The position numbers and the translations under genes are program-made. From Chalara sp. BL73 (taxonomy: Eukaryota; Ascomycota; Leotiomycetes; Helotiales), in the NCBI GenBank assembly GCA_918026815.1, contig CAKJVC010000150.1, forward strand, positions 1,612,001 to 1,676,000: a DNA stretch of 64,000 bases. The letters are read 5' to 3'. Of the stretch, positions 44,733 through 55,665 are shown one piece after another. The notes beneath the pieces were generated by a model that did not search any database, was not told where the DNA came from, and worked only from the letters and a program-made list of their open reading frames with translations. Positions within the stretch are counted from its first letter, which is position 1; each line of letters begins with the position of its first letter.

Positions 44733-45019
44733 TATCGTTCATGCTGAGGTTGAGGCATGGCAAATGTACTGAGAGAGGATGCAGTATTATGTTGGTTGCA
44801 TTAGCGCTATGGTGAACTGAATGAGTGATTGAATTGGTCGAATTTGAATCGATCCAGGTCACAACTTTTCGATGCTCCTCGCCCAAATAAGCGAAAAATG
44901 GGTGGATATCCCTCCATCGCGCCCCATGGCGTCATGCGTTGTTTTCCCCACGGAGCACACTCTAAGCACACGATGGACATCGACGCACAACCCGGCCAAA
45001 TCCGTTGCCACGATAGAAA

Positions 45020-46396
45020 AGGATGGTGACGACCTGCTGCACCAATTTCAAGACCGTGTAACAAGCTTGGCATTCAAGTATACTCCACTTCCCAGCCCGC
45101 GAGCCTTCCGAGTCCTTGTTCTCTTGCCTAGGCCTCCAAATAGCGGGCTCGAGTGTAAGCTCATTATACACGACCTCGACGCTCCATGGACCGCAGGGGT
45201 GTACACGGCAATCTCATGCACGTGGATCCTGCAACAGGATTTACTATCGGCACCGTGATGAGGGGACTTGTTTGAGCGACCCGTCTTCAGATGCTCCTGG
45301 ATCATCCAGGAGATGACGCGCTACGACGTCCTGTTTGCGGAGCTCCTGCCAGCACAACATTCTTACACTCTTGCAGCTTGGCTCGAACTACCCCAAAGTA
45401 AACCACAGTAAGGAGCCGCGGTATTCAATACGCACTCCTACATAAATGGCATTATGCGGATTTGATCCGAGGTGAAGTACAGCATCCAGACGCCCCCACA
45501 TCGCGTTAATAGTCAACTTCGAAGCAACGGATCCCACCAGAGACAAAACCTACGCTATGCTCGGCCTGCTGCAGCGTTCTGATACCAGCCGAGTCGCAGG
45601 CTCTCCTGTGCCTGGATTACTGCCGGTCCGTTGACGACATACCGTGATGCCACTATCGCCTTTATCTGCGCGGGGAATAGCCTCGCCGTCGTGTCCCTCG
45701 CTGACGATAAACCCGACACTAGCCGCCCTTCCCTGCCATCGTGAAATGCCCATACCGCGCCAGCGGAGCCACCACCCCGAGTTCGTCACCGTCCCAGGAA
45801 CCTCCCGCAAACCGTCCCTGCGAGCCTTCCGTGTCGCCACCGTCGCCGCCGCGGCGGCACAAGGGCCCAGCCAGTTTGAGAACGCGCGGCTACTCGAGTG
45901 GATCGACATAATAAAACTGTTGCCCTTGAACCACGCCACGACAGGTGAAGAGGATGAGGAACCGCTATGCCGCACACTCGTGGGCAATTGTAGTGTCGAC
46001 CACACCACGGGGCAGGACTTCCCCGAAGTGCCACGCATCCGCGACTTGTTCAGTGAATTCACCCGCGTTAAGTTGCTAGGGATAGTGGGGAATCAGGAGG
46101 TAGTGGCGCTCACGGACCGCATGCTGTTTGGTTATGAGAACTTTCTGCGGAGTTTTAGTTGCAATATGATTGGGAGAAGGCTTTCCTTGATACAGAATGG
46201 GCTGATGGTAACGGGTTGTCCTGGAATTAAGGTAGGAGATGAGGTAAATGTGGTTGCAGGTGCGGTGGTGCCGTTTGTGGCGCGGAGGAAGGGAGCAAGT
46301 CAAAAGTTTGTGGGGGATTGTTATATCCATGGCTTCATAAAGGCGGAGTGTTTGAGGCGGAGCGGGTTTGCTTCGCAGGAACTAGTGCTTGAGTGA
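45020..46396 (+). pseudogene. HET-domain pseudogene
   Basis: Collinear blocks in different frames: YTPLPSPRAFRVLVLLP with the TAISCTW motif (45070-45230), WIIQEMTR near 45300, RDKTYAMLGLLQ near 45545, and a 250-codon C-terminal frame to 46396 with GRRLSLIQNGLM, VGDEVNVVAGAVVPFV and VGDCYIHGFIKAE. This is the full layout of a HET protein of about 500-600 aa. Much of the HET core between TAISCTW and WIIQE is deleted, and at least two frameshifts separate the pieces. Confidence 0.75.
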
Positions 46397-46887
46397 CAGG
46401 ACGGAGAGTTAATCTTGCAAGATATCGTACGTAGGCCTGACTTTGCATAGAAGAGAAGTCCACCCGGTATCCAGGTAGTTATGTGCCTACACTACCCTTA
46501 CCAGAGCTTCTACGACTAGCCCAAGTATCCGTATTAATAAATCCTGCTGCTTTCTACCCCCCTGTTTGAGTTGTATATTGTATAGCGGATTGCCCATCTT
46601 GAGATTCTTTGCTCCTTTGCTTCTAGCTGGTTGCTGCAAAAGAGATAATCGAACTCCCAGAGACAATAGGTATCAATGTTACGAGATGAACTGTTGTCTC
46701 AACTCTTTCGCTTTGCGTTGCATATTTTCGCTGCTCTCTTCGTCGTTGTTGCAGCATTCGTCGCTGTCGTCATCTTCGTTGCTCAGCTCGACGGCTTACG
46801 CTCTACAGCCTAAGGGACTGTAGCCCAAGGCACCACAGCACAAGGAATAGACTTTACTTCGGCAGAAAAATAATTTAAACGCCTTCC
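46397..46887. other. intergenic
   Basis: No gene or repeat recognised. Confidence 0.4.
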
Positions 46888-48078
46888 CTAATACCGATGT
46901 CGAGGCTTCTTCGCTAACCGCGACGATCTCCTGGCCAACTTCTCGATCAATATCTGCGCGGCCAGTCCGCCCCTTTTAACCGCTCGATCTAGCACTGTTT
47001 TTTCGTTATTATCCTTGGCCTCGAGGTCGGCGCCATTCTGAATTAATAGTCGGATGACTGCTTCGTTTGCCCTAGTAACATATCCCTTTGGTCCGCTAAC
47101 CGCTCGATGTAGCGCCGTTTTCCCCACGTTGTCCTTAGTCTCGATGTTTGTGCCTTTCTCGATCAGCAGCTGTACTATTTCTTCACACGAGCCTGAGGCT
47201 GCGTGGTGGAGCGCCGTCAATCCGTTGTTGTCCTTAGCCTCGATATCAATCCCCTTCTCTATTAATAGCCTAGCCGCTGCTTCAACTCTTGAATATGCAA
47301 CGCTGCTGCGAGCTGCATGATGTAGTGCTGTGAATCCGTAGTTGTCTTTAGCCTCAATATTAGCGCCATTCTCGATCAACAGCTGGGCGGCTTCTTGATT
47401 CGCCGTCTCCGCTGCCTCATGTAACGCAGTTCCTCCACTATTGTCCTTAGAGTTAACACTAAGGCCCTCCTCGATCAGGAGCTGGACCACCGCCTTGCTA
47501 CCACCAAAAGCTGCCGTATGTAGCACTGTCGATCCATGGTCGTCCTTAGCCTCGACGTCAGCGCCTTTCTCGATCAACAGCCGGACCAGCGCTTCGTCCC
47601 TGCTCCAGGCTGCGTGGTGCAGTGCTCTCCATCCTCGCCGGCTCCTAAAGTTGATATCTGCGCCACTCTCGATCAGCAGCAGGATCACCGCATCGTGGTC
47701 GTCCAGGGTTGTTGGATACAGTTCTTGCTTATATACGGTTTTATTGTCTAAAATCTTGGTAACTGACCACCGTGACAAATTATGCCTATTGAGAACCGCT
47801 TCATAAAAAGGCGACTCCCTGTGGTAGGATTTTTCATTCGTTGCGTGAATATCGGCTCCTTCGCTTAGGGAATTTTGAGCCGTCTTCTTTTCTCCATGTC
47901 GTACAGCCCACCACAGTGCCGAACTTCCACTGTATTGTACATTGCGAGAGTAGAGATAGGAGTTTAAGACATTGTACAGGCTACGGTTGACTTGAGCGAA
48001 CGCGTTAATATCGCTTTCGGACTCAAGTATATTTGCTACAGAGAGCAGAATTTCCGCTGGCAGACCATCCAAAAGCAT
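46888..48078 (-). CDS. F-box protein with ankyrin repeats
   Basis: A single exon, 396 aa. Residues 3-45 fit an F-box-like start (LDGLPAEILLSVANIL, INAFAQVNRSLYNVL), the Skp1-binding module of SCF ubiquitin ligases. From about residue 65 onward come ankyrin repeats, the regular ones between 130 and 380 (RALHHAAW, TVLHTAAF, TALHEAAE, TALHHAAR, TALHHAAS, TALHRAVS), each ending in LLIExGADIEAKDN-like turns. The end is very basic (LARRSSRLAKKPRHR). The usual fungal role would be substrate selection by the ankyrin surface; the substrate is unknown. Repeats are similar but not identical, unlike the NLR array. The start is 210 bp from a Mutator-like element, which may carry part of its promoter. Confidence 0.85.
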   Translation of the reverse strand: MLLDGLPAEILLSVANILESESDINAFAQVNRSLYNVLNSYLYSRNVQYSGSSALWWAVRHGEKKTAQNSLSEGADIHATNEKSYHRESPFYEAVLNRHNLSRWSVTKILDNKTVYKQELYPTTLDDHDAVILLLIESGADINFRSRRGWRALHHAAWSRDEALVRLLIEKGADVEAKDDHGSTVLHTAAFGGSKAVVQLLIEEGLSVNSKDNSGGTALHEAAETANQEAAQLLIENGANIEAKDNYGFTALHHAARSSVAYSRVEAAARLLIEKGIDIEAKDNNGLTALHHAASGSCEEIVQLLIEKGTNIETKDNVGKTALHRAVSGPKGYVTRANEAVIRLLIQNGADLEAKDNNEKTVLDRAVKRGGLAAQILIEKLARRSSRLAKKPRHRY

Positions 48079-48278
48079 TTCGACGTTTTAGGATAAAGAG
48101 TGCGATAATAATATAGGCTAAGTGAAATAGTATTAGCGGTGTCCAACAATCTTAGCAAAAGGCTGAGCGAAATTTCTAGAACTACTTTGATGGAAACCGT
48201 TTCGCTGGCGACTTGTAATCTGTTAGTAAAGACGATAATTAGTGAAATCGACAAAAGTTTCTGGGACGTGCACATTAG
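48079..48278. promoter_or_regulatory. presumed promoter of the F-box/ankyrin gene
   Basis: This 200-bp interval separates the gene start from the left target duplication of the transposable element. No clear TATA box is seen. Confidence 0.3.
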
Positions 48279-48287
48279 CACTTATAT

Positions 48288-48970
48288 GGGTCCTGGTACA
48301 CCTACCCCCGGGGGTAGGAATAAGTTTTCTGACTAAGCACAACACACCCCACCAAGCCTGTAACTACAGCATAACCAGCCCTAAGTTACAGCGTGACCAG
48401 CCTGTAAACACAGCGCAACCAGCCTGTAATACAACTAAAGCTTGAATAACTTTGTTTTTTGCCCTATATTCATGCTACTGCATTTTTTAAAAAAAATGTA
48501 TTGTTAGTATTAAAGCCACTATTATTATTACTATTACTACTTTCAACTGCTGACTTTTTTTACATGCTACTATTACTAAACTTACATATTGTTTTTAAAA
48601 CCAGTGTTGGGACAGCCGGGTTGTAGTACATGCGTTTAAACAACCAGTTTTACAAATTAATTAAATCTTAAGCAAAACAGTATTATTATAAAAGATATTG
48701 CTAAAAAAAATATAAAAAATTAATTGTAAAATTAATTTAAAGTTTACAAGTACTTTTACGGGTCTTTACAAATATGTTAAAACACTTTGCAAGCTTGTAA
48801 TTGCGTGTGTACAGGCTGGTTACAGTGTGTTTTAAGGCTGATTCCGCTGTATTTTAGGCTGATCACGCTGTAACTTAGGGCTGTTTACGCTGTAGTTACA
48901 GGCTTGGTGGGATGTGTTGTGCTTAGTCAGAAAACTTATTCCTACCCCGGGGGTAGGTGTACCAGGACCC
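48288..48970. mobile_element. nonautonomous Mutator-like element (MULE-type MITE)
   Basis: 683 bp bounded by inverted GGGTCCTGGTACACC / GGTGTACCAGGACCC. The terminal inverted repeats align for about 150 bp (CCCCGGGGGTAGGAATAAG, TCTGACTAAGCACAACACA and beyond). Perfect 9-bp target duplications CACTTATAT lie at 48279-48287 and 48971-48979, the length typical of Mutator superfamily insertions. Each TIR contains repeated CAGCCTGTAA / TACAGCGTAACCAGCC-like iterons. The centre (48440-48790) is extremely AT-rich and encodes nothing. Confidence 0.88.
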
Positions 48971-49013
48971 CACTTATATCAGTTAACACGTGATAAGTAA
49001 GCTTATGAGAGAT

Positions 49014-49488
49014 TGTCAGGAATCGGCTTACGTGAGTATGCCAAGGAGCTAGAGCACCTCACGCACACACAGATTACAGCCGTAATTGTAGAAAATATCA
49101 TCATCGTATATGTAACAGCCAGAGCCGGCTAGAAACGGCTATCATAGCAACCACAGGCGTTCAACTACAGCAGCCACCAGCATGCAGCTACAGCAGCCAC
49201 AGGTATACAGCTACAGCAGGCATACAGCTACAGCACAGTTGAAAGGATATAAGGAACAGTTGGAGCTTCCTGGAGAAAGGCAAGCTTGAGTTTATCTGCT
49301 AGACGGACAAGCATACTTTTGATATCAATACATCACTATTCTACTGCAGTCACGTGTCTTACCTGTTATATTGCAATCCCTCCTGTTGCCCTCTATTTGT
49401 TACAGTATAACGCTCTTACAAGCCCGTATCCCAACGCCGTGATATCCCCTAATTGATTCCTCTTGCCTAATACCTCCTATTTCTGACA
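49014..49488 (-). mobile_element. solo LTR, family 6 (copy c), split by a family 4 solo LTR
   Basis: Ends TGTCAGGAATCGG and TATTTCTGACA, with exact 5-bp target duplication GAGAT at 49009-49013 and 49489-49493. Removing 49111-49404 and one GTATA gives 176 bp, which aligns with 50534-50719. Confidence 0.88.
49111..49404 (+). mobile_element. solo LTR, family 4, nested insertion
   Basis: 294 bp from TGTAACAGCCAGAGCC to CTATTTGTTACA, with exact 5-bp duplication GTATA at 49106-49110 and 49405-49409. Internal CTACAGCAGCCACAGG-type short repeats are present. It sits inside the family 6 LTR, so it is younger. Related copies: 55967-56315 and 57419-57599. Confidence 0.92.
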
Positions 49489-49794
49489 GAGATATTAGTA
49501 AGCGGCAAAGGTTGTATTTATTTCTAGTGCCTGTAAGACGGGCTAACGAAAGGCCGAGAGTGCCATGCCTTCTAATTTTCAATCTACGGCAGCCACAGCG
49601 AGATCTCTGCGCAGTAGGAGTCTCAGAAATCAAAACCAATGAAACTTTCCCGTCTTAGAAGGTATTGCTGCGCCTCAAGACCAAGATCTCCAAGCTGCAA
49701 TATCAGCGGTTTTGAAGTCTAATGTAAGTTTCTGCTCAAAGAAAGCATCCTCTAACGGCTCACTTTCTTTCAGAGCAGCGCAACCAACACAACA

Positions 49795-50414
49795 ATGGGC
49801 GAATCTACGATTAATTTGAACTATCCAAAGCTAGAGAATGCCAAAGCTCAGTTCCGTATGCTTGCTCTGGAACCCTCTGTAGACTTCAGTGCCGATATCG
49901 AATGCCATGTCCACAATCGATCGCGATATCGCAACCCAGGATTCGAAGTGTTCATAAATAGAGAAAAAGAGTCACGTGGCCTTCGGAGAGTATAGGGCAA
50001 ACAAGTATCAATTGCTGAAGGTTGTAGAACCTAAACTACAGGAGAGAATCCCTCTACTTATAGAGGTGTGATACCCACATGTCAACACACTGATGCCTAC
50101 AGGTGCCTACTGGTGCCTACAGGTGCCTACAATAGACTTTAGGCATGGTCCTTAGACCTAACCTGCTCAACACGAAGCCTTATCTTACAGATGGGGAGAT
50201 CCTAAAGACAATACTCTAGTTTATGTCCGCCTGACTGCATATCAAGGAGAAGAAGAATCTGACGAGACTCCATATCTACCATGGACAGTTACGCGCAACC
50301 TGGAGCAAGCGCTGCGTGCTTTGCGACTACCTGATAGAGACCGTCTTCTTTGGGTAGATGCACTTTGTATAAATCAAAAGGACATCGTTGAGAGAGGTCA
50401 ACAGGTGTCAGATC
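49795..50414 (+). pseudogene. HET-domain pseudogene, split by insertions
   Basis: The ATG at 49795 opens a frame with FRMLALEPS and IECHVHN, the usual start of a HET protein. The expected continuation VLSYRWGD is interrupted after GAAGTGTT near 49949 and resumes at about 50184 (SYRWGDP, TVTRNLEQALRALR, LLWVDALCINQ, ERGQQV). It is broken again after 50411. The inserted about 235 bp contain GTGCCTACAG short repeats. The remainder of the domain is missing. It was a third HET gene besides those at 9.3 and 45 kb. Confidence 0.8.
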
Positions 50415-50533
50415 CTTAGACCTAGCCAGTTCAACAGAAGTATCCAGAAAGGGATGTTCTCGATGAGACTCCAAAGGGAGTCAGCAGTTGGAACTCTGAT
50501 ATCAAACAAAACATGAGCATATATATACTTGTT

Positions 50534-50719
50534 TGTCAGAAATAGGAGGTATTAGGCAGGGAATCAATTAGAGGATCTGTGAGGGTATCACGGCGATGGA
50601 ATACAGGCTTGTAAGAGCGTTGTATGATGATGATATTTTCTACAATTACGGCTGTAATCTGTGTGTGCGCGTGAGGTGCTCTAGCTCCTTGGCATACCCA
50701 CGTAAGCCGATTCCTGACG
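50534..50719 (+). mobile_element. solo LTR, family 6 (copy b)
   Basis: 186 bp from TGTCAGAAATAGGAGG to CGATTCCTGACG, with exact target duplication TTGTT at 50529-50533 and 50720-50724. It is inserted into sequence that itself interrupts the HET pseudogene. Confidence 0.88.
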
Positions 50720-51985
50720 TTGTTGGTATGCAGCCAAAGTCACGTGAACTACCCCGCGATGTACGGACTATCTGGACGATTATAGCTCTTGTACATAGAT
50801 TAGAACTTAGAATGAATCAAGAACAAGTCAACCACCTACAACGAGTATACTAGCACTGCGCAGAGATCGCGGTGCTACGTGCCCGGTGGGTACCGACTTG
50901 AGCAATTGCAAGTCATCAGAAACAAGAAGTATCACTTATAGAGTGATACAAACAATACTGTCTATGGTAGAAGTGACTTAATTACAGGAGAGGTCATATG
51001 GTTCCAAAATGTTGTTCCGTAGATTGCCCGCAATCCATTCTTCCTTAGAAATAGCCGCCTACAGGTTACAAAGAAAGGCATTGAGTAGATCACATGTAGG
51101 ACATTACATGCCGCGAGGAGAACAGCGAGGAGCATTGGTACCCGACTACATACGTACTATATTTTGGGCTGTCAGCTGAAATCCATCGACTCCCAAGGCA
51201 CTGGGGTGCCACATACGTAGGATCACATTTTGCTTCGGCGTCATGCCCTTCCTCTAGCATCTGCAAGCCATATATTCCAGCCTACCGGACCTGAACTTTG
51301 AATGTATTGCAATCCACACACCGAGGGACCCCACATCCAGGACAGTTTTCGGTTTGGATGCTTATCCCTGACATAGAGCACTGGCACTGGATACATATGT
51401 TAGATGTACCTTCATAGCGCTGCTCTTCCCTCGCCTAAAAAACTCACGCATACCCAAACGTAAACTGTTCTCTTCTTTGCTGGTGGCTAAATGCGGCTTT
51501 AGCTTGCTTGCAGCCCTAGATTTTCCGATGAGGTCGCACACCTTGAGTACATTGATTCGCCCAATTTTGGGAGCGCCAGTATAGGTTGCGTCGTTGGGCA
51601 GCGCATTTGTGTAACTTGTACAGCTGGTTGGGCTCGATTGGATTGGATCTGTGTAGGTGAAGGGTTTAAGGCGACGAATGAACTGGCGGTGGTGGTATCG
51701 CATGTTGATAGGTAGAGGCCATTGGAGATAAGTCCCGTTCTGTAGGGACCAGCCTTTGTTTAGAAGTCGTGAGGATATACAATTGTGAGCCGCAGATGGA
51801 GTCGATGAACAAGCAAAAGTTATGCGCGCTTTGGGGTTTTGAGCAGGAGGCGCAAAACTTTCCGTCATCGGGGGGTAGGGGCCACGCTGGTTCTCGGTTA
51901 TGGCTTCAGCCTTAACTCACTCTGGAGTCCCGAGAAACACGCTTCGAGTTTGTTTTCAACCAAAGTCCTCATTTCCTTACAGGGG
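50720..51985. other. mostly intergenic; one doubtful minus-strand frame
   Basis: A 168-codon minus-strand frame (51868 to 51362) is intact and basic but matches no family I know and has no splice or promoter support. It may be chance, or a gene divergent from the zinc-finger gene. The rest has no recognised features. Confidence 0.3.
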
Positions 51986-51993
51986 TATATAAT
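51986..51993 (+). promoter_or_regulatory. TATA box of the zinc-finger gene
   Basis: TATATAAT lies about 55-60 nt upstream of the ATG at 52047. Confidence 0.5.
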
Positions 51994-52046
51994 ACGCCCC
52001 GTTTTACTCTTACACCGAATACAACGTGGCATTACGAGCTAGGTTC

Positions 52047-54584
52047 ATGGATATGGGAGACACAATCGGTCGGGTGGAGGGCTGTAAGGCCGGCAATGGC
52101 CAGTCGGCCAAAGAGCTTAGGAACGTACATTTCAAGGATGATAGTCGTGACACGGACACAGACACGGACAGACTGTCTCCTGGCCTTGGACGGCAGGTGG
52201 AAATTCCAAGAGTCTTCCAGCCCTCAGGTGAGTTGATACATGGGCCGCCGAGTTTTCATCTTTCTTTCGGATCCAAATGTTCCTTCCAGGCTGCATTTAA
52301 CTATTCGAGTGCTTTTTAATAAATCCCCTATTTTTGTTTTTGCTACAGTTAAGAAGCAAAAAAGGTCTATATCCGAAGAAAAGCTTTTTACATAAAAATT
52401 TACTAACATCGTCAAAACAGGTTACCCCACACTTCTACCCAAATTCTTCCCTAATTACGTCGACAATCCCGAAGATAACATCACACAATACAATTACCAT
52501 GCGTTGGCTTCGCAAGTCTGCGCAGAAATCTTTTTACCAGATAATGCTTTCCCAAGACTTTCTTCTCAACATAACAAGAATGCTCTGGAGCCGGTTAGTC
52601 ATGGCAAATGTTCCGAAAGCTTTTTCATGGTTAGCGATGATCGCAAGTCGCAAGACCAGGCCATCGCTGTCAATTACACTCTGGCTAGCGCTGGTCAACA
52701 CTGCTATAAGCTATCGAAGTCGCTGGATATAAACATAAAGGCCAGGGTCCAGCCAACAATCAGCGCCCCATCCTCTATCAAGCAGCAGCCAAGCCACAAC
52801 ATCCTTCCATTCAGGCCAATCCCGAGGCCCAAACTACAGAATTTGCAGTGTAACTTCGACGAGACGCCTTGTGCGCATTTAGCGGAGGAAACCACGAAAA
52901 GATATGGCGAAAACAGCAATAACCCCAGGGCTGGGGAAGCAGGTGATGAGGTCTCGGTATCAAGCAAGCATCAGCACTCGAGGCCCATAGGCGGACCGTT
53001 GCCCCACGCGCTCGCTACTGAACAAGCGGCTCCCAAGATGTTGAGTGCTCCGTTAGACAATGTCGGAATTAGAAGCTGGGTCTTAGGTGCTGATTTCCCG
53101 GATTCGAACGCTCTCTTTCCAGTCTATCTCCGTCTGTTGTATTCTCTGTTCCACGACGAATGGCAAAGGATTTCGACTCGGTCCAGGAGCGAGGCTAATG
53201 GGTCTACTTCGGGACAATCTGAATCTCGCCCTTCTGAAGGTGCAAGCGGAACTAGTAAAGATGGAACGACTGGAAAACGGAAACGATCACTTGGGGGTGG
53301 TAGAAACGGTGAAGTCCCTAATGGCGAAAGCGGTGATGAAGACGATTCGACTCAGAGAATACCTGACAAAAGTTATCCCGAATATTTGAAAAAAGGATTG
53401 GCCTGCCCATTCTACAAAAACGATCCAATTTATTTTGCGAGCGATCTATTCCACGACGGGAAGTACTTCATCTGTGCAACGCGCCGCTTTCCAAATATAG
53501 CTCGACTCAAGTAAGTTTCCCGGAGAACCTCGGAGAAATTTTACAGTTTCTTCACTAACAAGGTTTGAAGAGAACATATGTACAGAAAACATACCCTGCC
53601 ACATACATGTTCCAGATGTGGAGATACTTTCAAAAACAAATCTGCCCTGGATAATCATCTACCGGTCCGGAACCCTGAAAAAATCACCTGCGAGATACGG
53701 ACTTTACCCCCGTCCAAGACCAAAGGTCTCACACCTGACATGGAGGGAGAGTTGAAGAAAAGATCTAAGAACGGTACAGCCCCTACTGCGGAGGCTATAT
53801 GGATTGACATATATAAAAGGCTCTTCCCAGGAGACCCTATGCCTCCCTCTGGACCATGTAAGGCCTTCTGGACTATGTCTGTGATCCCTGTACTGATTTT
53901 CAAGTAGACCTAACAGATTCTCATGGGTTCTCTCGCGACATTGAAGAAAGAAAAGAATATATCCAGTATTCTGAGCAAGAGCTGCTAGGTCTGGTCCAAG
54001 AGGAACTTAATGCCAGGGGCGATGTGGCGCCTGAACATAAAGACTTGCTGATTTCAGTAATGAAACTTTGCCAGGAAAAGCTCCGAGGAATGTTTCAAGT
54101 GAGGAAAACTTCAGGGGCTCGACTTGACGCGGAAGATAGGAGCCCCGGGAGCATGAGTCAGTCGAACGAGACATTTAGAGAAATGTCTTCAACAAGCCTC
54201 ACGACCCAAGACCCCTTTCAACCAGATTCCAAAATTCTCAATTGTGGATCAGAGGGTCCTTCCTTGCCTCTCTCGCAGTTCTGTGGAAACCCTACTTCTT
54301 CTCCCGATATATCCTCCACATGTTATGGCTCTGAATATAACTCTCCACCAACAGTTAGCAACAGCGACCTCAGCTACTCCCGTAGCGAACCCGACCCTCC
54401 TGTTAACCAAAGATCTTGGCACTCTATCTTAGCAGGCGATTTGCCACCCGACACATTACAACGCCCGCCCTACCGGGAATTCATGGAACCGATTTATAAC
54501 CAGGGGCACTACCATTTCGAGCCAGCGGAATGGCACGCCTTGTCCCAGACCTACAGTTGGATGGAGGAACCCACACTATATTAG
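52047..54584 (+). CDS. C2H2-like zinc-finger protein (fungal CPFYKxxP family)
   Basis: Four exons: 52047-52227, 52421-53510, 53571-53857 and 53908-54584 (744 aa); phases agree. The zinc region around residues 384-460 has GLACPFYKNDP, then FPNIARLKEHMYRKH created by splicing, then CSRCGDTFKNKSALDNHL. This arrangement is common in Pezizomycotina proteins of unknown role, often near silencing or NLR-like genes. Next comes a segment before and after the third intron (IYKRLFPGDPMPPS, then TDSHGFSRDIEER). The last about 200 residues are Ser/Pro-rich. The N-terminal third is also disordered, with a KRKRSLGGG-type basic patch. Exon 1 and the 193-nt intron 1 are the weakest part. Acceptor 53904 or 53907 would change one residue. 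Confidence 0.75.
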
Positions 54585-54984
54585 TATCTGTGATAAGGGA
54601 AACCCAAGTAATGCATATCAGAAGTATAGTTTGCCTAGCGCAAAATAGCAGCTGGTCCTTGAGAGATGTTCCTACAGAAAAACTGGAGAATAAATTGCGT
54701 CCAATATGGTTTATGGGTGAGGTGCTTAAAGCAACTTAGCAGTCAGCCTAGCAAGACGTTACTTCAAATTCCTTGGCACCCATGGTTTAACTTTTCCTAT
54801 AATAAGAACGGTTGATTTACGCTTTGTTGGAGCGACGGGAAATTGCTAAAATATAAAAATGGTAGGGAGTATATAGTTTTAAGTCTAAAAAAATTCTTGT
54901 TACGGTTCTGAAATCACGTGTGCTGTGGCTTCGCTCAGCCATACACGTGATCCACAATCGGTTATAAGGCAGACCCTATAGCAG
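54585..54984. other. intergenic
   Basis: No gene. A 50-bp palindrome-like ATCACGTGTGCTG...CACGTGAT lies near 54914-54953 and resembles LTR family 3 ends. Confidence 0.35.
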
Positions 54985-55580
54985 TTGCAACCTTTCCCGG
55001 CCCGCCCTCGACACCGTGATACTCACGAAGGAGCAATTCGAGTACGCTGGGTTCCAGCCCACTTCCAAGTGCCAGGCAATGAGCTTGCTGATGCTTTAGC
55101 TCGCTACGGGGCGTCGCAAGCCTCTAGCGTTCCCCTCCCACACTCTTGGGCATCCCTAAAACGCTTTGTAGCCTCCCCAGCTCCTCCAAAAGCACCTTAA
55201 ATGGTGGCTGGCCAATCCACCTTCGTCATACCAAGCTATCCCAATCTCAACGGCTCCTCTTCCCCCAAAAAAGCTCTCGCTGCCCCGGAAAGCTCTAGGC
55301 CACTTAATAGCAGCTCGTAGCGGCCACGGAGACTTTTTATCTTACCACGAACGATTTCGGCATTCTACGTTTGAACCCAACTGCCTTTGTGACCGCTCAA
55401 AGTCCCCTATTCACTTCTTTTCTGTCGGATCGCACGTCGGAAATCAACAAACTCTCTTTTTTCGCGCCACCCTCAAAGCTTCTCGGCACTCCTGAAGGTG
55501 CCGTAAAGCTTGCTCAATGGCGGAAAGATACTCGTTTCTTTAAGGAACTCTCTCCGCTATACTTACTTAACTCAAAATAA
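54985..55580 (+). pseudogene. 3' end of a Tad1-like LINE (RNase H and terminal zinc motif)
   Basis: The first frame (54985-55200) has the RNase H C-terminal motif VRWVPAHFQVPGNELADALAR, with the catalytic Asp in NELAD. After one frameshift the next frame reads WWLANPPSSYQ, HLIAARSGHGDF and YHERFRH, then CLCDRSKSPIHFF, as at the end of Tad-clade ORF2 proteins. Everything 5' is missing, as expected for a 5'-truncated LINE. A T-rich, A-poor tail follows. Confidence 0.8.
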
Positions 55581-55665
55581 GCTTTTGTTGTATTTTCTTG
55601 TATTTTACTTCACTTTCCTATTGTATTATTGCACTCATAATAGAATGTTGCTGAGGCTAAGGGGC

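Noticed and set aside
44872..45258. Treating the 128-codon frame as an independent gene
   Set aside because: Its end is the HET start motif, and the following blocks of the same HET protein appear in other frames, so it is part of a pseudogene.
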